64,000 bases of DNA, from positions 465,530-529,529 of the forward strand of contig NZ_KE384566.1 of the NCBI RefSeq assembly GCF_000426765.1, read 5' to 3'. This stretch comes from Vibrio litoralis DSM 17657. GTDB taxonomy: Bacteria; Pseudomonadota; Gammaproteobacteria; Enterobacterales; Vibrionaceae. Below the pieces are notes generated by a model. That model was given only the letters and a program-made list of their open reading frames with translations, did not search any database and was not told the origin of the DNA. Positions 51,523-61,641 of the stretch are shown piece after piece. Position 1 is the stretch's first letter, and every line of letters begins with the position of its first letter. A program made the translations under genes and the position numbers.

Positions 51523-52143
51523 GTGATTGGTCGCTTACGTGGAATATTAATTGAAAAACAACCACCAGAAGTTTTAATTGAAGTTTCTGGGGTAGGCTAT
51601 GAAGTACAAATGCCGATGAGTTGTTTCTATGAATTGCCGAATATAAACGAAGAAGCGATTATCTATACTCACTTTGTGGTTCGTGAAGATGCTCAACTGC
51701 TTTATGGGTTTAATACCGTTAAAGAGCGTGCGTTATTCCGCGAAGTGATTAAAGCCAATGGTGTTGGTCCTAAACTAGGTTTGGCGATTTTATCTGGCAT
51801 GACCGCGTCGCAGTTTGTTACTTGTGTGGAACATGAAGATGTCAGTACTTTAGTGAAATTGCCGGGTGTCGGTAAAAAAACCGCAGAGCGCCTTGTCGTC
51901 GAAATGAAAGATCGCCTGAAAGGTTGGGTGACGCACGATTTATTTACCCCAGCGACTGATGCCGCACCAATGGATTCAATTGCTGATTCACGTACTACTC
52001 ATAATGCACAAGATGAAGCGGTCAGCGCATTGATTTCACTCGGCTACAAACCACCAATGGCTTCAAAAGTGGTTTCTCAAGTAGCAGGTGCTGATATGAC
52101 GAGCGAAATGATCATTCGTGAAGCGCTAAAATCCATGGTATAG
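51523..52143 (+). CDS. ruvA: Holliday junction branch migration protein RuvA
   Basis: Tetrameric junction-binding subunit. The start GTG at 51523 reads [20 protein letters not shown], with AAGGA eight bases upstream. The OB fold (1-64), then helix-hairpin-helix motifs in [13 protein letters not shown] and [19 protein letters not shown], and the C-terminal UBA-like domain (about 157-206, [17 protein letters not shown]) that contacts RuvB are all visible. 206 residues. It lies 41 bp before ruvB. Confidence 0.97.
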   Translation: MIGRLRGILIEKQPPEVLIEVSGVGYEVQMPMSCFYELPNINEEAIIYTHFVVREDAQLLYGFNTVKERALFREVIKANGVGPKLGLAILSGMTASQFVTCVEHEDVSTLVKLPGVGKKTAERLVVEMKDRLKGWVTHDLFTPATDAAPMDSIADSRTTHNAQDEAVSALISLGYKPPMASKVVSQVAGADMTSEMIIREALKSMV

Positions 52144-52184
52144 CGACAATTAATCGCATCAGAACTTAGCTTGAGGTTAATTTA

Positions 52185-53198
52185 ATGATAGAAGCGGATC
52201 GCTTAATTGCAGCAGAGAGTCCAGTATTCAAAGATGAAGATATCATCGACCGCGCTATTCGACCAAAACGTTTAGCCGATTATCAAGGGCAAGATCATGT
52301 CCGCGATCAAATGGAAATCTTTATTAAAGCGGCTCAATTGCGTCATGAGCCACTTGATCACTTGTTGGTTTTTGGTCCTCCAGGTTTAGGTAAAACGACG
52401 TTAGCGAATATTGTTGCCAATGAAATGGAAGTGAATATTCGTACGACCTCTGGCCCTGTACTAGAAAAAGCTGGCGATCTTGCGGCATTGCTGACAAACC
52501 TAGAAGAAAATGACATCTTATTTATTGATGAGATCCATCGTCTAAGTCCAGTGGTTGAAGAAATATTATACCCAGCAATGGAAGATTATCAGCTGGACAT
52601 TATGATCGGTGAAGGCCCAGCGGCTCGCTCAATTAAAATCGACCTACCTCCTTTTACTTTAATTGGGGCGACAACGCGTGCTGGCTCACTGACCTCACCG
52701 TTGCGTGATCGATTCGGTATCGTGCAACGTTTAGAATATTACAAAGTGAAAGACTTACAACACATTGTAAAACGCAGTGCTGATTGTTTAGGCTTATCGA
52801 TGGAAGAAGAAGGCGCGCTAGAAGTTGCCCAGCGTTCTCGTGGTACGCCTCGTATTGCCAACCGATTATTACGCCGCGTGCGAGATTATGCGGAAGTTAA
52901 AGGCAATGGTCATATTTGTCCTGATACGGCAGACAAAGCGTTGAACATGCTGGATGTCGATAATCAGGGATTTGATTACATGGATAGAAAGCTTTTATTA
53001 GCCATAATGGAAAAATTCTCTGGTGGCCCTGTTGGGTTAGACAACCTTGCAGCCGCGATCGGTGAAGAAAAAGATACCATTGAAGATGTGATTGAACCTT
53101 ACCTAATTCAGCAAGGCTATCTACAAAGAACCCCAAGAGGGCGGATTGCCAGCGATCGAGCCTATCTGCATTTTGGCCTAGATAGACCAGACCGGTAG
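52185..53198 (+). CDS. ruvB: Holliday junction DNA helicase RuvB
   Basis: AAA+ motor that drives branch migration with RuvA. Walker A GPPGLGKT at 64-71, DEIH at 115-118, sensor 1 in [19 protein letters not shown] with the arginine finger, and the C-terminal winged helix (about 255-337, [14 protein letters not shown]). 337 residues, E. coli 336. It ends in a strong terminator 17 bp downstream. Confidence 0.98.
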   Translation: MIEADRLIAAESPVFKDEDIIDRAIRPKRLADYQGQDHVRDQMEIFIKAAQLRHEPLDHLLVFGPPGLGKTTLANIVANEMEVNIRTTSGPVLEKAGDLAALLTNLEENDILFIDEIHRLSPVVEEILYPAMEDYQLDIMIGEGPAARSIKIDLPPFTLIGATTRAGSLTSPLRDRFGIVQRLEYYKVKDLQHIVKRSADCLGLSMEEEGALEVAQRSRGTPRIANRLLRRVRDYAEVKGNGHICPDTADKALNMLDVDNQGFDYMDRKLLLAIMEKFSGGPVGLDNLAAAIGEEKDTIEDVIEPYLIQQGYLQRTPRGRIASDRAYLHFGLDRPDR

Positions 53199-53215
53199 AT
53201 ACAGAATGAATATAC

Positions 53216-53248
53216 AAAAAGGGTAACAAGTTGTTTGTTACCCTTTTT
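53216..53248 (+). terminator. Terminator of ruvAB
   Basis: A perfect 14-bp stem AAAAAGGGTAACAA (53216-53229) with TTGTTACCCTTTTT (53235-53248), 5-base loop. It may act in both directions. Confidence 0.93.
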
Positions 53249-53651
53249 AAATGCTTGCAAGCCAACCTGACTACTCTAGAATCCACGTCAATAACGTGTC
53301 ACAAAAAACACCTACACTAAAAAGCTAAGTAGCCTCAGCTAGGAATAAGCAAGAGGCTTAAAATTTTTTTGATTTCACTCACATTTACATGAACTCGAAC
53401 TAAACTGTGTAAGTTGGTTTGTCTGATTTTTTGTTTTGTTCAAAAATAGTTTAGAAAACTTTTGAAACATCTGTGCTTAATGCGTAATATTAGCACTAAC
53501 TATATTAGATAGTGCTTAACAAAATAATAACCATTTAGGCACATTTTTGTAACAAACCAAAGTGGTTTTGTTGAGTGTGTTTACTTTAACCATCCTAATC
53601 GTTGTATGAAGCTTGTTTCAGGCTCGGATAGCGACATAAAAAGGAGTTACC
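53249..53651. other. cydA upstream region
   Basis: No gene seen. GTGCTTAA occurs twice in direct orientation (53473-53480 and 53512-53519). AGCACTA (53492-53498) with TAGTGCT (53510-53516) forms a 7-bp inverted repeat. AACAAACCA (53551-53559) with TGGTTTTGTT (53563-53572) can fold in the leader. This region must contain the cydAB promoter; ArcA-type control is known for cyd operons in E. coli, but I cannot define a box. AGGAG at 53642-53646 is the cydA ribosome site. Confidence 0.45.
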
Positions 53652-55238
53652 ATGATTGATGTTGTTGATCTATCGCGGTTGCAGTTTGCAATGACAGCGA
53701 TGTATCACTTCCTATTTGTTCCTTTGACTCTTGGTATGGCATTTTTACTTGCCATCATGGAGTCAGTTTATGTAATGACAGGAAAGCAAATCTACAAGGA
53801 CATGACTAAGTTCTGGGGTAAGCTTTTCGGTATTAACTTTGCTCTAGGTGTAGCAACTGGCTTAACCATGGAGTTTCAGTTCGGTACTAACTGGTCATAC
53901 TATTCACATTATGTAGGTGATATTTTTGGTGCGCCTTTAGCTATCGAAGCATTGATTGCATTCTTCTTAGAATCAACAATGGTTGGCTTGTTCTTCTTTG
54001 GTTGGGATCGTTTATCAAAACGCCAACACTTAGCGGTAACTTGGCTCGTTGCGATTGGTTCTAACTTCTCTGCGCTTTGGATCTTAATCGCGAACGGTTG
54101 GATGCAAAACCCAGTAGGTTCTGAATTCAACTATGAAACCATGCGTATGGAAATGGTGAGCTTCTCTGAAGTGATCTTTAACCCAGTAGCGCAAGTTAAG
54201 TTCGTTCACACCGTTTCAGCTGGCTACACTTGTGGCGCGATGTTCATTTTAGGGATTAGTGCATACTACTTACTTAAAGGTCGTGATATTGCATTTGCTC
54301 GTCGTTCTTTTGCTATCGCCGCCTCGTTCGGTATGGCTGCGATCCTATCAACGCTAGTACTAGGTGATGACTCTGGCTATGAGCTTGGTGATGTACAACA
54401 AGCAAAATTAGCGGCAATTGAAGCAGAATGGCACACAGAGCCAGCGCCTGCGTCATTTACAGCATTTGCTCTACCAAACCAAGATGAGATGAAGAATGAC
54501 TATGCCATTCAAATCCCATACGCACTTGGTATTATTGCAACTCGTTCTTTAGATAAAGAAGTGAAGGGTATTTCTGACCTTGAAGTAGAACACGAAGCTC
54601 GTATTCGTAATGGTATGATTGCTTATGATCTACTTGAGAAATTGCGTGCTGGTGATAAATCAGATGCAAACCTTACGGCTTTTGATGAAGTGAAAGGCGA
54701 TCTTGGTTACGGCTTATTGCTTAAGCGTTACACCGATGATATTGCTCAAGCATCAGAAGAGCAAATCCAAAAAGCGGTAAAAGATTCTATTCCGCAAGTT
54801 TGGCCGCTATTCTGGTCATTCCGTATGATGGTTGCCGCTGGTGTCATTATGTTAGGTGTGTTTGGATTCGCATTTATTCAAACATGTCGTCAACGTATCG
54901 AGAAAAACCGTTTCTTACTTAAAGCTGCGCTGTTCAGCATTCCACTACCGTGGATTGCGATTGAAGCTGGTTGGTTTGTGGCAGAATATGGTCGTCAGCC
55001 ATGGGCTGTTGGTGAAATTCTACCAACAAACGTTGCAGCATCTGCATTATCGCGCGGCGAAATCTTAACCTCAATTTTTGCAATTATTGCATTCTATACT
55101 TGCCTGTTAATCGCAGAAGTATACTTGATGGTTAAATTTGCACGTAAAGGTCCTAGTAGCTTAAAAACAGGACGTTATCACTTCGAGCAAAACGACACTT
55201 CTTTAGAAGGTAAAGTTTCTCGTGAAGTTGAAGCATAA
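53652..55238 (+). CDS. cydA: Cytochrome bd ubiquinol oxidase subunit I
   Basis: Quinol oxidase subunit carrying haems b558, b595 and d, giving high-affinity oxygen reduction without proton pumping. Its axial ligand His19 is in [14 protein letters not shown], and [14 protein letters not shown] holds another haem ligand region. The quinol-site Q-loop follows, and [15 protein letters not shown] is the family hallmark. 528 residues with about nine membrane helices (E. coli 522). First gene of cydABX-ybgE. Confidence 0.97.
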   Translation: MIDVVDLSRLQFAMTAMYHFLFVPLTLGMAFLLAIMESVYVMTGKQIYKDMTKFWGKLFGINFALGVATGLTMEFQFGTNWSYYSHYVGDIFGAPLAIEALIAFFLESTMVGLFFFGWDRLSKRQHLAVTWLVAIGSNFSALWILIANGWMQNPVGSEFNYETMRMEMVSFSEVIFNPVAQVKFVHTVSAGYTCGAMFILGISAYYLLKGRDIAFARRSFAIAASFGMAAILSTLVLGDDSGYELGDVQQAKLAAIEAEWHTEPAPASFTAFALPNQDEMKNDYAIQIPYALGIIATRSLDKEVKGISDLEVEHEARIRNGMIAYDLLEKLRAGDKSDANLTAFDEVKGDLGYGLLLKRYTDDIAQASEEQIQKAVKDSIPQVWPLFWSFRMMVAAGVIMLGVFGFAFIQTCRQRIEKNRFLLKAALFSIPLPWIAIEAGWFVAEYGRQPWAVGEILPTNVAASALSRGEILTSIFAIIAFYTCLLIAEVYLMVKFARKGPSSLKTGRYHFEQNDTSLEGKVSREVEA

Positions 55239-55252
55239 GCAGGGGATAATTC

Positions 55253-56389
55253 ATGTTTGATTACGAAGCATTACGATTTATTTGGTGGGTACTAATCGGC
55301 GTATTATTCGTCGGTTTCGCTATCGCCGATGGTTTTGATATGGGTGTAGGTGCATTAGTGCCTATCATCGGCAAAACCGACTCTCAGCGTCGTGTGATGA
55401 TTAACTCTATCGCACCACACTGGGATGGTAACCAAGTTTGGTTGATCACAGCGGGCGGCGCATTGTTTGCCGCATGGCCTATGGTTTACGCAACATCGTT
55501 CTCAGGTTTCTACCTAGCGATGATCGTAACATTGGCAGCGCTTTGGTTACGTCCAGTAGCCCTAGATTACCGTTCAAAAATTGAAACAACAAAGTGGCGT
55601 AACAATTGGGATATCTGTATCTCAATCAGTGGTTTCGTTCCACCGCTTATCTTTGGTGTTGCATTCGGTAACCTATTGCAAGGCGTACCATTTGAACTGA
55701 ATGAGTTCATGATGTCTCAGTACCACGGTAACTTCTTTGGTCTACTAAACCCATTTGCAATCTTATGTGGTCTAGTAAGTGTATCTATGTTTGTTCTTCA
55801 AGGTTCAACATGGCTACAAATGAAAACGACTGGTGATGTTTACAACCGTGCACGTACTGTTTCAACCATTACAGGTTTATTGGTAGCAGTATTATTTGTT
55901 GCGGCTGGTTTCTGGGTTCAAAACATTGACGGTTATGTTCTTAAAAGTGTTATCGACCACAACGGGCCTTCAAACCCACTTCTAAAAGAAGTTGCGCGTG
56001 AGCCTGGTGCTTGGATGACTAACTTTGCGACTTACCCACTAATGTGGATTGCTCCAGCACTTGGTGTTGTAATGGCATTACTTGCAGTCGTAGCAACAAA
56101 AGCACAAAAGGGCGCGTTAGCATTCCTTGCTTCAAGCTTAACTTGTACTGGTGTGATCTTAACTTCTGGTTTTGCAATGTTCCCATTCGTAATGCCATCT
56201 AGCCTAGATCCAAACGTAAGTTTCACATTATGGGATTCAACATCGAGCTTGTTGACCCTAGAAATCATGACAGGCGTTGCTTTTGTTATGGTTCCTGTGA
56301 TTCTTAGTTATACGGCATGGACTTACTACAAGATGTTTGGTCGTCTTGATGATAAGTACATTGAAGATAATAAAAACTCACTTTACTAA
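55253..56389 (+). CDS. cydB: Cytochrome bd ubiquinol oxidase subunit II
   Basis: Partner subunit of CydA with about eight membrane helices. The N-terminus MFDYEALRFIWWVLIGVLFVG, AIADGFDMGVGALVPIIG and APHWDGNQVWLITAGGALFA are strongly conserved. 378 residues, E. coli 379. It starts 14 bp after cydA with AGGGGA upstream and is followed by cydX after 12 bp. Confidence 0.97.
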   Translation: MFDYEALRFIWWVLIGVLFVGFAIADGFDMGVGALVPIIGKTDSQRRVMINSIAPHWDGNQVWLITAGGALFAAWPMVYATSFSGFYLAMIVTLAALWLRPVALDYRSKIETTKWRNNWDICISISGFVPPLIFGVAFGNLLQGVPFELNEFMMSQYHGNFFGLLNPFAILCGLVSVSMFVLQGSTWLQMKTTGDVYNRARTVSTITGLLVAVLFVAAGFWVQNIDGYVLKSVIDHNGPSNPLLKEVAREPGAWMTNFATYPLMWIAPALGVVMALLAVVATKAQKGALAFLASSLTCTGVILTSGFAMFPFVMPSSLDPNVSFTLWDSTSSLLTLEIMTGVAFVMVPVILSYTAWTYYKMFGRLDDKYIEDNKNSLY

Positions 56390-56401
56390 GGAGCAATCAT
56401 T

Positions 56402-56509
56402 ATGTGGTATTTTGCTTGGATTCTAGGCGTATTACTTGCCTGTGCATTCGGTATTATCAATGCTCTTTGGTTAGAGCATTCAGAAATGATGGATGAGGAT
56501 CGTGAATAA
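56402..56509 (+). CDS. cydX: Cytochrome bd small subunit CydX
   Basis: A 35-residue single-pass membrane protein, MWYFAWILGVLLACAFGIIN followed by ALWLEH and an acidic tail. It matches the YbgT/CydX pattern exactly (E. coli MWYFAWILGTLLACSFG). It is needed for stable, active cytochrome bd oxidase. The ATG at 56402 has AAGGAG nine bases upstream and lies 12 bp after cydB. Its end overlaps the ybgE reading frame. Confidence 0.95.
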   Translation: MWYFAWILGVLLACAFGIINALWLEHSEMMDEDRE

Positions 56510-56804
56510 TATTAGTCAAAAAATGACTGATATACACTCACCAATGGATAGGGCTCTTTTAAGAGCCCTGTTTTTTGTCGTGACCGTGTTTCATATCAGT
56601 ATGTTTATGTGGGAACCGCGTGCTTATGCCGAACAAGTCGGTGGCTTTCATTCTCTGCTAACGGTTTTGTTTATTTGGTCGTTATGTAGTTCGTTAATCT
56701 ATTGCGTTGGCTTCAAACCGATTTTATGGGTATGGCAAATATTGTTTAGCCCGTATTTTTCTGGCGTGATTTTAGCCTACTTTACGGCGCTTTATTTTTT
56801 ATAA
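56493..56804 (+). CDS. ybgE: Cyd operon protein YbgE
   Basis: A small membrane protein with about three helices (103 codons from the first start) found after cydABX in gammaproteobacteria; its function is unknown. It shows DRALLRALFFVVTVFHISMF, then MWEPRAYAEQ and VGFKPILWVWQILFSPYFSG, aligning with E. coli YbgE MDKRPLRALSF and VGFRPQKVLWQ. The start is uncertain: ATG 56493 overlaps cydX by 17 bp, GTG 56502 by 8 bp, and ATG 56523 would not overlap. A terminator follows at 56883. Confidence 0.88.
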   Translation: MRIVNNISQKMTDIHSPMDRALLRALFFVVTVFHISMFMWEPRAYAEQVGGFHSLLTVLFIWSLCSSLIYCVGFKPILWVWQILFSPYFSGVILAYFTALYFL

Positions 56805-57117
56805 AGCTAACCTTATTTTTGACATAGCGAATCTTTGTCAAAAATAGCAATTAAGCAAACAGGACAATCGGCATTAATATTTAAAGCCACCATTACGCAC
56901 TTTGGTAATGGTGGCTTTTTTATGCTCAAAAAGCAGACATGTTGAATTAGGTAGAGTATGAGAAAACACCAATTAATACATATTTAAACAAAAAAATGAT
57001 GGAAGGTTATTATTCAACGCATTAAGTTGCTGTATAGTGATTTGAGTGCTTTTTTAATCAGAACAATCGTTTTGGATAAAACCAACCATAAATAGGTAAC
57101 AACAGATAGGTAACAAC
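56805..57117. other. Gap between ybgE and ybgC
   Basis: Contains the cyd operon terminator (56883-56921) and then the promoter region of the ybgC-tol operon. No gene seen. GATAGGTAACAAC is duplicated just before ybgC (AATAGGTAACAACAGATAGGTAACAACGTG), putting two AGGT ribosome sites 13 bp apart. Confidence 0.45.
56883..56921 (+). terminator. Terminator of the cyd operon
   Basis: A perfect 14-bp stem (56883-56896 with 56905-56918), 8-base loop, followed by T residues. It separates cyd from ybgC-tol expression. Confidence 0.93.
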
Positions 57118-57537
57118 GTGACAGAACAAACAAAAATGACATTCAAATGGCCTATCACCATTTACTATGAAGATACCGATGCGGGTGGTGTGGTATACCA
57201 TTCGAACTATTTAAAGTTTTTTGAACGTGCTCGTACTGAGTTATTACGTGCACAGGGTATTTCACAACATACATTACTTGAACAAGAAATAGGTTTTGTT
57301 GTGAAACATATGGACATTGATTACATCCAAGGTGCTAAACTTGATGAGCATCTTGAGGTCTTAACATCGATTGTCAATTTAAAAAGAGCTTCTATCTCAT
57401 TCTGTCAGGAGTTAGTCAATCTTGAAGGCAGAATCTTGTGTAAAGCAACGGTTAAGGTAGCCTGTGTCAACATTAAACAGATGAAACCTCAAGCCATCCC
57501 AAGCACTATTATGACGGAGTTTGCCCGTGTCAGCTGA
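57118..57537 (+). CDS. ybgC: Acyl-CoA thioesterase YbgC
   Basis: Hotdog-fold thioesterase linked to phospholipid metabolism and located with Tol-Pal genes across gammaproteobacteria. The active-site Asp is in [20 protein letters not shown], the 4-hydroxybenzoyl-CoA-thioesterase pattern. 139 residues. GTG at 57118 is used, with AGGT nearby; the ATG six codons on is an alternative. It overlaps the tolQ start by about 11 bases, indicating translational coupling. Confidence 0.94.
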   Translation: MTEQTKMTFKWPITIYYEDTDAGGVVYHSNYLKFFERARTELLRAQGISQHTLLEQEIGFVVKHMDIDYIQGAKLDEHLEVLTSIVNLKRASISFCQELVNLEGRILCKATVKVACVNIKQMKPQAIPSTIMTEFARVS

Positions 57538-58213
57538 TATTTCAATTTTTGACCTTTTTTTACAAGCCAGTCTACTGGTTAAGATTGTAATGCTCATTCT
57601 ACTTGGAATGTCAGTACTGTCTTGGGCCGTCATTCTAAAAAGAAGTAAAATCCTTAATAAAGCTGCTAAAAATGCAGCATTATTTGAAGAGAAGTTTTGG
57701 TCGGGTGTCGATTTGTCACAGCTATACCACGAAGTAAAAGCACGTAAAAATAACCTTCTTGGCTCGGAACAAATCTTTTATGCCGGTTTTACTGAGTTTG
57801 CTCGCTTGCGACGTACTAATGGCGCATCGGCTGAATACGTAATGGAAGGGGCGGGTCGTTCTATGCGCGTGACCCTTTCTAAAGAAATGGATGAACTTGA
57901 AAATCAATTACCATTTCTTGCAACCGTTGGCTCAATCAGCCCGTACATTGGTTTGTTCGGTACAGTATGGGGCATTATGACAGCCTTTATTGCACTAGGT
58001 GAAGTTAAGCAGGCGACATTGGCAATGGTTGCTCCAGGTATCGCCGAAGCCTTGGTGGCAACTGCAATGGGTTTATTTGCTGCTATTCCAGCAGTAATGG
58101 CGTTTAACCGTCTAAGTAACCAAGTTACTAAGCTCGAGCATAATTACGCAACCTTTGCCGAAGAGTTCCACAGCATTTTGCATCGCCAAGTGATGGCGGA
58201 GCATAAGGACTAA
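57527..58213 (+). CDS. tolQ: Tol-Pal system protein TolQ
   Basis: Inner-membrane proton-channel subunit (MotA/ExbB family) powering outer-membrane invagination at division. Three membrane helices lie at about 15-38, 130-155 and 170-195. Conserved are the [20 protein letters not shown] and [20 protein letters not shown] segments. GTG 57527 ([15 protein letters not shown]) is preferred to TTG 57521 because CGGAG is then seven bases away and the length (228) is typical. It overlaps ybgC and is 3 bp before tolR. Confidence 0.94.
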   Translation: MSADISIFDLFLQASLLVKIVMLILLGMSVLSWAVILKRSKILNKAAKNAALFEEKFWSGVDLSQLYHEVKARKNNLLGSEQIFYAGFTEFARLRRTNGASAEYVMEGAGRSMRVTLSKEMDELENQLPFLATVGSISPYIGLFGTVWGIMTAFIALGEVKQATLAMVAPGIAEALVATAMGLFAAIPAVMAFNRLSNQVTKLEHNYATFAEEFHSILHRQVMAEHKD

Positions 58214-58216
58214 ATT

Positions 58217-58666
58217 ATGGCGGGTTATGTTCGTAAAAAACGCCAATTAAAAGCTGAGATTAACGTTGTTCCTTATATCGATGTTATGTTGGTATTGCTT
58301 ATTATCTTTATGGTGACTTCACCTTTTGTAACCCAAGGGGTAGAAGTAGAGTTACCTAAGACAGAAACAGCACAGCCAGCATCAGATATCGCAGGCGACA
58401 CGGATGCAAGCTTCATCATTGTTGAAATTGATAAACAAGGTAACTTGGGAGTGAGTGTTAATGATGAAGACATGGAACGTGGTTTATCGATGAGTGAAGT
58501 GATCACCAGAGTTAAAGCAGAGCGTTCGCTTTCTCCTAAGTCACCGGTTGCGGTAGGTGGTGATCAACAAACGGCTTATGCTGATGTGGTCTTAGTGCTT
58601 GATCAGTTAAATAAAGCAGGCATCGAAAAAGTAGGTTTGCTTACTGATATTAAAGAGAATCGCTAA
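58217..58666 (+). CDS. tolR: Tol-Pal system protein TolR
   Basis: ExbD/MotB-family subunit with one membrane helix (about 17-38) holding the proton-carrying Asp22 in VVPYIDVMLVLLIIFMV. A periplasmic domain (about 60-149) interacts with TolA and possibly peptidoglycan. 149 residues (E. coli 142). It starts three bases after tolQ and ends one base before the tolA TTG. Confidence 0.96.
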   Translation: MAGYVRKKRQLKAEINVVPYIDVMLVLLIIFMVTSPFVTQGVEVELPKTETAQPASDIAGDTDASFIIVEIDKQGNLGVSVNDEDMERGLSMSEVITRVKAERSLSPKSPVAVGGDQQTAYADVVLVLDQLNKAGIEKVGLLTDIKENR

Positions 58667-58667
58667 T

Positions 58668-59693
58668 TTGTTAATGCTTAATAAAGAATACAAATCGGCT
58701 ATATTGATCTCGGTTGTACTGCATATTATTTTGTTTGTACTGCTTTTAGGGGGATCATGGTTTTCTGATGACGATAAAAAGCCAAAGCATCAAATGGTTG
58801 AGGCAGTAGTCATCGATCCTAAAGCGATTGAAAAGCAAGCGAAAAGTATTCGAGACCAGCGTGATGCAGCTAAGAAAGCGGAGCAGCAGCGAGTTGAAAA
58901 GCTTCGTCAACAAGCTGAACTACAAGAAAAGAATCGCAAAAAAGAGGAAGAAAGACAGCGTAAGCTTCAAGAGCAAAAAGTGCAGAAAGAAAAACAAGAA
59001 CGAGAAGCGGAAAAGCAAAAACAGCTAGCGGAAAAACAAAGACAAGAAGCGCAAGAAAAAGCTCGAATAGAAAAGCAACGTGCGGCGAAAGCTGAAGCGG
59101 AACGTAAAGCGAAAGAAGCAGCGGCAGCCAAAGTAGCAGCAGAGAAAAAAGCGGCTGAACAGGCGAAAGCTGCAGCAGAAGCTAAAGCCGCTGCGCAAGC
59201 TAAGGCCAAAGCTGATGCAAAAGCTAAGGCCAAAGCTGATGCAAAAGCTAAAGCGGAAGCAGAAAAACGCGCCAAAGAAAAAGCACAAAAAGAAGCGGTG
59301 GAAAAGGCTCGCTTAGCAAGAGAGAAAGAAGCACAGGAAGCGGCGCTTAATGATATTTTCTCTGGTTTAGAAGCAGAAAGTGCACAAATATCATCGGCAA
59401 GACAAAAATACGTTGCTTCAGAGCTCGACCGTTATGGCGCAATCTATAAACAAATGATTCAAGAAAAGCTACTGACGGAAGACTCTTTTAGAGGGAAGTC
59501 ATGTAAAATTAACATCCGTTTAGTACAAACAGGTAGCGATGCTATTGTCAGTAAAGTGACACCTATTGATGGTGAGTCGGCTGTATGTTCAGCGGCAAAA
59601 CGCGCAATAGCACAAGTGGGTAATTTCCCAATGCCGAAAGAACAAGATGTCGCCGATCAATTGAAGAACATCAATTTGGTTGTTGATCTGTAA
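58668..59693 (+). CDS. tolA: Tol-Pal system protein TolA
   Basis: Links the TolQR motor to TolB/Pal across the periplasm. Domain I is a membrane anchor (about 11-31). Domain II (about 40-225) is a long Lys/Ala/Glu/Gln helix with [20 protein letters not shown] repeats, including a perfect 24-bp tandem duplication. Domain III (about 230-341) is globular, with the disulfide cysteines in [12 protein letters not shown] and [12 protein letters not shown]. The start may be TTG 58668 (AGAGA at 9 bases) or ATG 58674. 341 residues. Codon use in domain II gives long reverse-strand shadows. Confidence 0.93.
   Translation: MLMLNKEYKSAILISVVLHIILFVLLLGGSWFSDDDKKPKHQMVEAVVIDPKAIEKQAKSIRDQRDAAKKAEQQRVEKLRQQAELQEKNRKKEEERQRKLQEQKVQKEKQEREAEKQKQLAEKQRQEAQEKARIEKQRAAKAEAERKAKEAAAAKVAAEKKAAEQAKAAAEAKAAAQAKAKADAKAKAKADAKAKAEAEKRAKEKAQKEAVEKARLAREKEAQEAALNDIFSGLEAESAQISSARQKYVASELDRYGAIYKQMIQEKLLTEDSFRGKSCKINIRLVQTGSDAIVSKVTPIDGESAVCSAAKRAIAQVGNFPMPKEQDVADQLKNINLVVDL
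59199..59246 (+). repeat. Perfect 24-bp tandem duplication inside tolA
   Basis: Two identical 24-bp units (59199-59222 and 59223-59246) encode AKAKADAK twice, in frame. Identity at every synonymous site points to recent duplication rather than selection on protein sequence alone. Confidence 0.85.
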
Positions 59694-59707
59694 ATAAGGA
59701 ATATTCA

Positions 59708-61060
59708 GTGATTAAACGATTTTTATTAGGATTATTTTGTATCACCATGGCTGTCAGTCAAACGGCCAATGCAGCATTGGAACTGGTGATCACCGAAGGG
59801 ACCAACTCTGCTCGTCCTATTGGCGTAGTACCATTTAAATGGGAAGGTTCAGGCAAACTACCACAAGATGTGTCTGCGGTTATCGCATCGGATCTACAAC
59901 GCAGTGGTAAGTTTAATCCTGTGGCAACCTCTAAAATGCCACAAACGCCATACAATGATTCTGATATTGATTTCTCAGTGTGGAATAACCTAGGTGTCGA
60001 CTCATTAGTGACAGGTAGTATTACGCCAGCAGAAGATGGTCAATATGTGATTGAATACCAACTGTCTGATATTGTGCGCGGCCAATTAACTAACGGACAA
60101 AATAAAGCGTTAAACGATAAAGGCCAGTTAGTCTTATCGAAAGATTACCTATTATTTAGCAAGCGCGCAGTGGTTCCCGCTAAACGTCTACGTGAATACG
60201 CACACCGGATCTCAGATCTCGTTTATGAAGAGCTAACTGGAGAAAAAGGAGCGTTTTTAACTCGTATCGCTTATGTTGTAGTGAATAACAGCAGTAACTA
60301 CCCATACGAATTAAGAATTGCAGACTACGATGGCTATAACGAGCGTTTAGTACTTCGATCTAAGCAACCATTGATGTCTCCGGCCTGGTCGCCAGATTCA
60401 CGTAAACTTGCCTATGTGAGCTTCCAAACAGGTCGTGCGCAGCTTTATATGATGGATATCTATACTGGGAAAACTGAAGTATTAACCGCTTTCCCTCGTC
60501 ATAACGGTGCACCAGAGTTTTCACCAGATGGTAAAAAGCTAGCATTGGTTCTTTCTAAGACCGGTACGCTACAAGTGTATATCTTAGATTTAGAAACACG
60601 TAAGTTAACTCAAGTAACCAACGACCGTGCTAACAATACTGAACCATTCTGGATGCCAGATGGTAAATCACTTATTTTCACATCGGATAGAGGTGGCTTG
60701 CCACAAATCTATAAGGTGGACTTGTCTAATAAATCGACCACTCGATTAACATGGCAAGGCAGTCAAAATCTTGGTGGGCAAGTGACGCCTGATGGTCGAT
60801 TCTTAATTATGGTGAATCGCGGTCAAGGTGGATTTAACATTGCAAAACAAGATTTAGAAACAGGGGCCGTTCAAGTGTTAACAAAAACACAGCTGGATGA
60901 GTCTCCAAGTATTGCACCAAATGGTAGTATGGTGATATATAGCTCTATGTATAATAGACAAAATGTTCTATCAATGGTTTCTCTTGATGGTCGTTTTAAA
61001 GCTAGACTACCGGCAACCAATGGGCGAGTGAAAGCTCCCGCTTGGTCTCCATTTTTATAA
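59708..61060 (+). CDS. tolB: Tol-Pal system beta-propeller protein TolB
   Basis: Periplasmic protein binding Pal and TolA. Signal peptide [22 protein letters not shown], cleaved before ALELVI. An N-terminal alpha/beta domain (about 23-165) is followed by a six-bladed propeller with repeated [30 protein letters not shown] and [15 protein letters not shown] blades. GTG start at 59708 with AAGGA seven to eight bases upstream. 450 residues. It lies 14 bp after tolA and 53 bp before pal. Confidence 0.96.
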   Translation: MIKRFLLGLFCITMAVSQTANAALELVITEGTNSARPIGVVPFKWEGSGKLPQDVSAVIASDLQRSGKFNPVATSKMPQTPYNDSDIDFSVWNNLGVDSLVTGSITPAEDGQYVIEYQLSDIVRGQLTNGQNKALNDKGQLVLSKDYLLFSKRAVVPAKRLREYAHRISDLVYEELTGEKGAFLTRIAYVVVNNSSNYPYELRIADYDGYNERLVLRSKQPLMSPAWSPDSRKLAYVSFQTGRAQLYMMDIYTGKTEVLTAFPRHNGAPEFSPDGKKLALVLSKTGTLQVYILDLETRKLTQVTNDRANNTEPFWMPDGKSLIFTSDRGGLPQIYKVDLSNKSTTRLTWQGSQNLGGQVTPDGRFLIMVNRGQGGFNIAKQDLETGAVQVLTKTQLDESPSIAPNGSMVIYSSMYNRQNVLSMVSLDGRFKARLPATNGRVKAPAWSPFL

Positions 61061-61113
61061 TAAAAGCAGTATTTAAACTAATAGATAGTTACTGACAATA
61101 TAAGGAAGAAAAA

Positions 61114-61629
61114 ATGCAACTGAATAAAATTCTAAAAGGCCTAGTTATCGCTCTACCTCTACTAACAGTAGCAGCTTGTAGCTCTAGCGACGACGCAGCA
61201 AATGCATCTGATTCTCAAACAACTGCACAAGAAACAGCAGTTGCAACTCCAGTGGATGAGAGTTCAGCACTATCTGAGCAAGAGCAAATGGAACAACAAC
61301 TTCGTGAAAACTCGACTGTTTTCTTCAAGTTCGATACTTCTGAAATCTCTTCTGAGTACGAAGATATCCTAGCAGCACACGCTAAGTTCCTAAGCAGCGC
61401 AACAGATGTTAACGTAACTATCGAAGGTTATGCTGATGAGCGTGGTACTCCAGAGTACAACATCGCACTTGGCGAGCGTCGTGCTGAAGCAGTATCTAAG
61501 TACCTACAAGCACTAGGTGTTCAAGCTAGCCAAATCTCTATCGTGAGCTACGGTGAAGAGAAGCCTCTAGAAATGGGTCAAACTGAAGCGGCTTACTCTA
61601 AAAACCGTCGTGCAGTTGTCGTTTACTAA
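61114..61629 (+). CDS. pal: Peptidoglycan-associated lipoprotein Pal
   Basis: Outer-membrane lipoprotein that anchors peptidoglycan. The signal peptide ends LTVAAC with acylated Cys22. A Ser/Ala/Gln-rich tether (about 23-65) precedes the OmpA-like domain (about 70-171), with the peptidoglycan motif [20 protein letters not shown] followed by [10 protein letters not shown]. 171 residues (E. coli 173). The codon bias is strong and the SD AAGGAAG is close to consensus, consistent with high expression. Confidence 0.97.
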   Translation: MQLNKILKGLVIALPLLTVAACSSSDDAANASDSQTTAQETAVATPVDESSALSEQEQMEQQLRENSTVFFKFDTSEISSEYEDILAAHAKFLSSATDVNVTIEGYADERGTPEYNIALGERRAEAVSKYLQALGVQASQISIVSYGEEKPLEMGQTEAAYSKNRRAVVVY

Positions 61630-61641
61630 TAGGCGATAATT

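Noticed and set aside
53251..53328. 25-codon frame after the ruvB terminator (starting MLASQPDYSR)
   Set aside because: No ribosome site, no hydrophobic or conserved pattern, and it lies directly after a strong terminator.
58967..59288. Two long reverse-strand frames opposite tolA (Ala/Ser-rich and Phe/Cys-rich)
   Set aside because: They are shadows of the Lys/Ala/Glu repeat codons of TolA domain II and disappear outside that low-complexity stretch.
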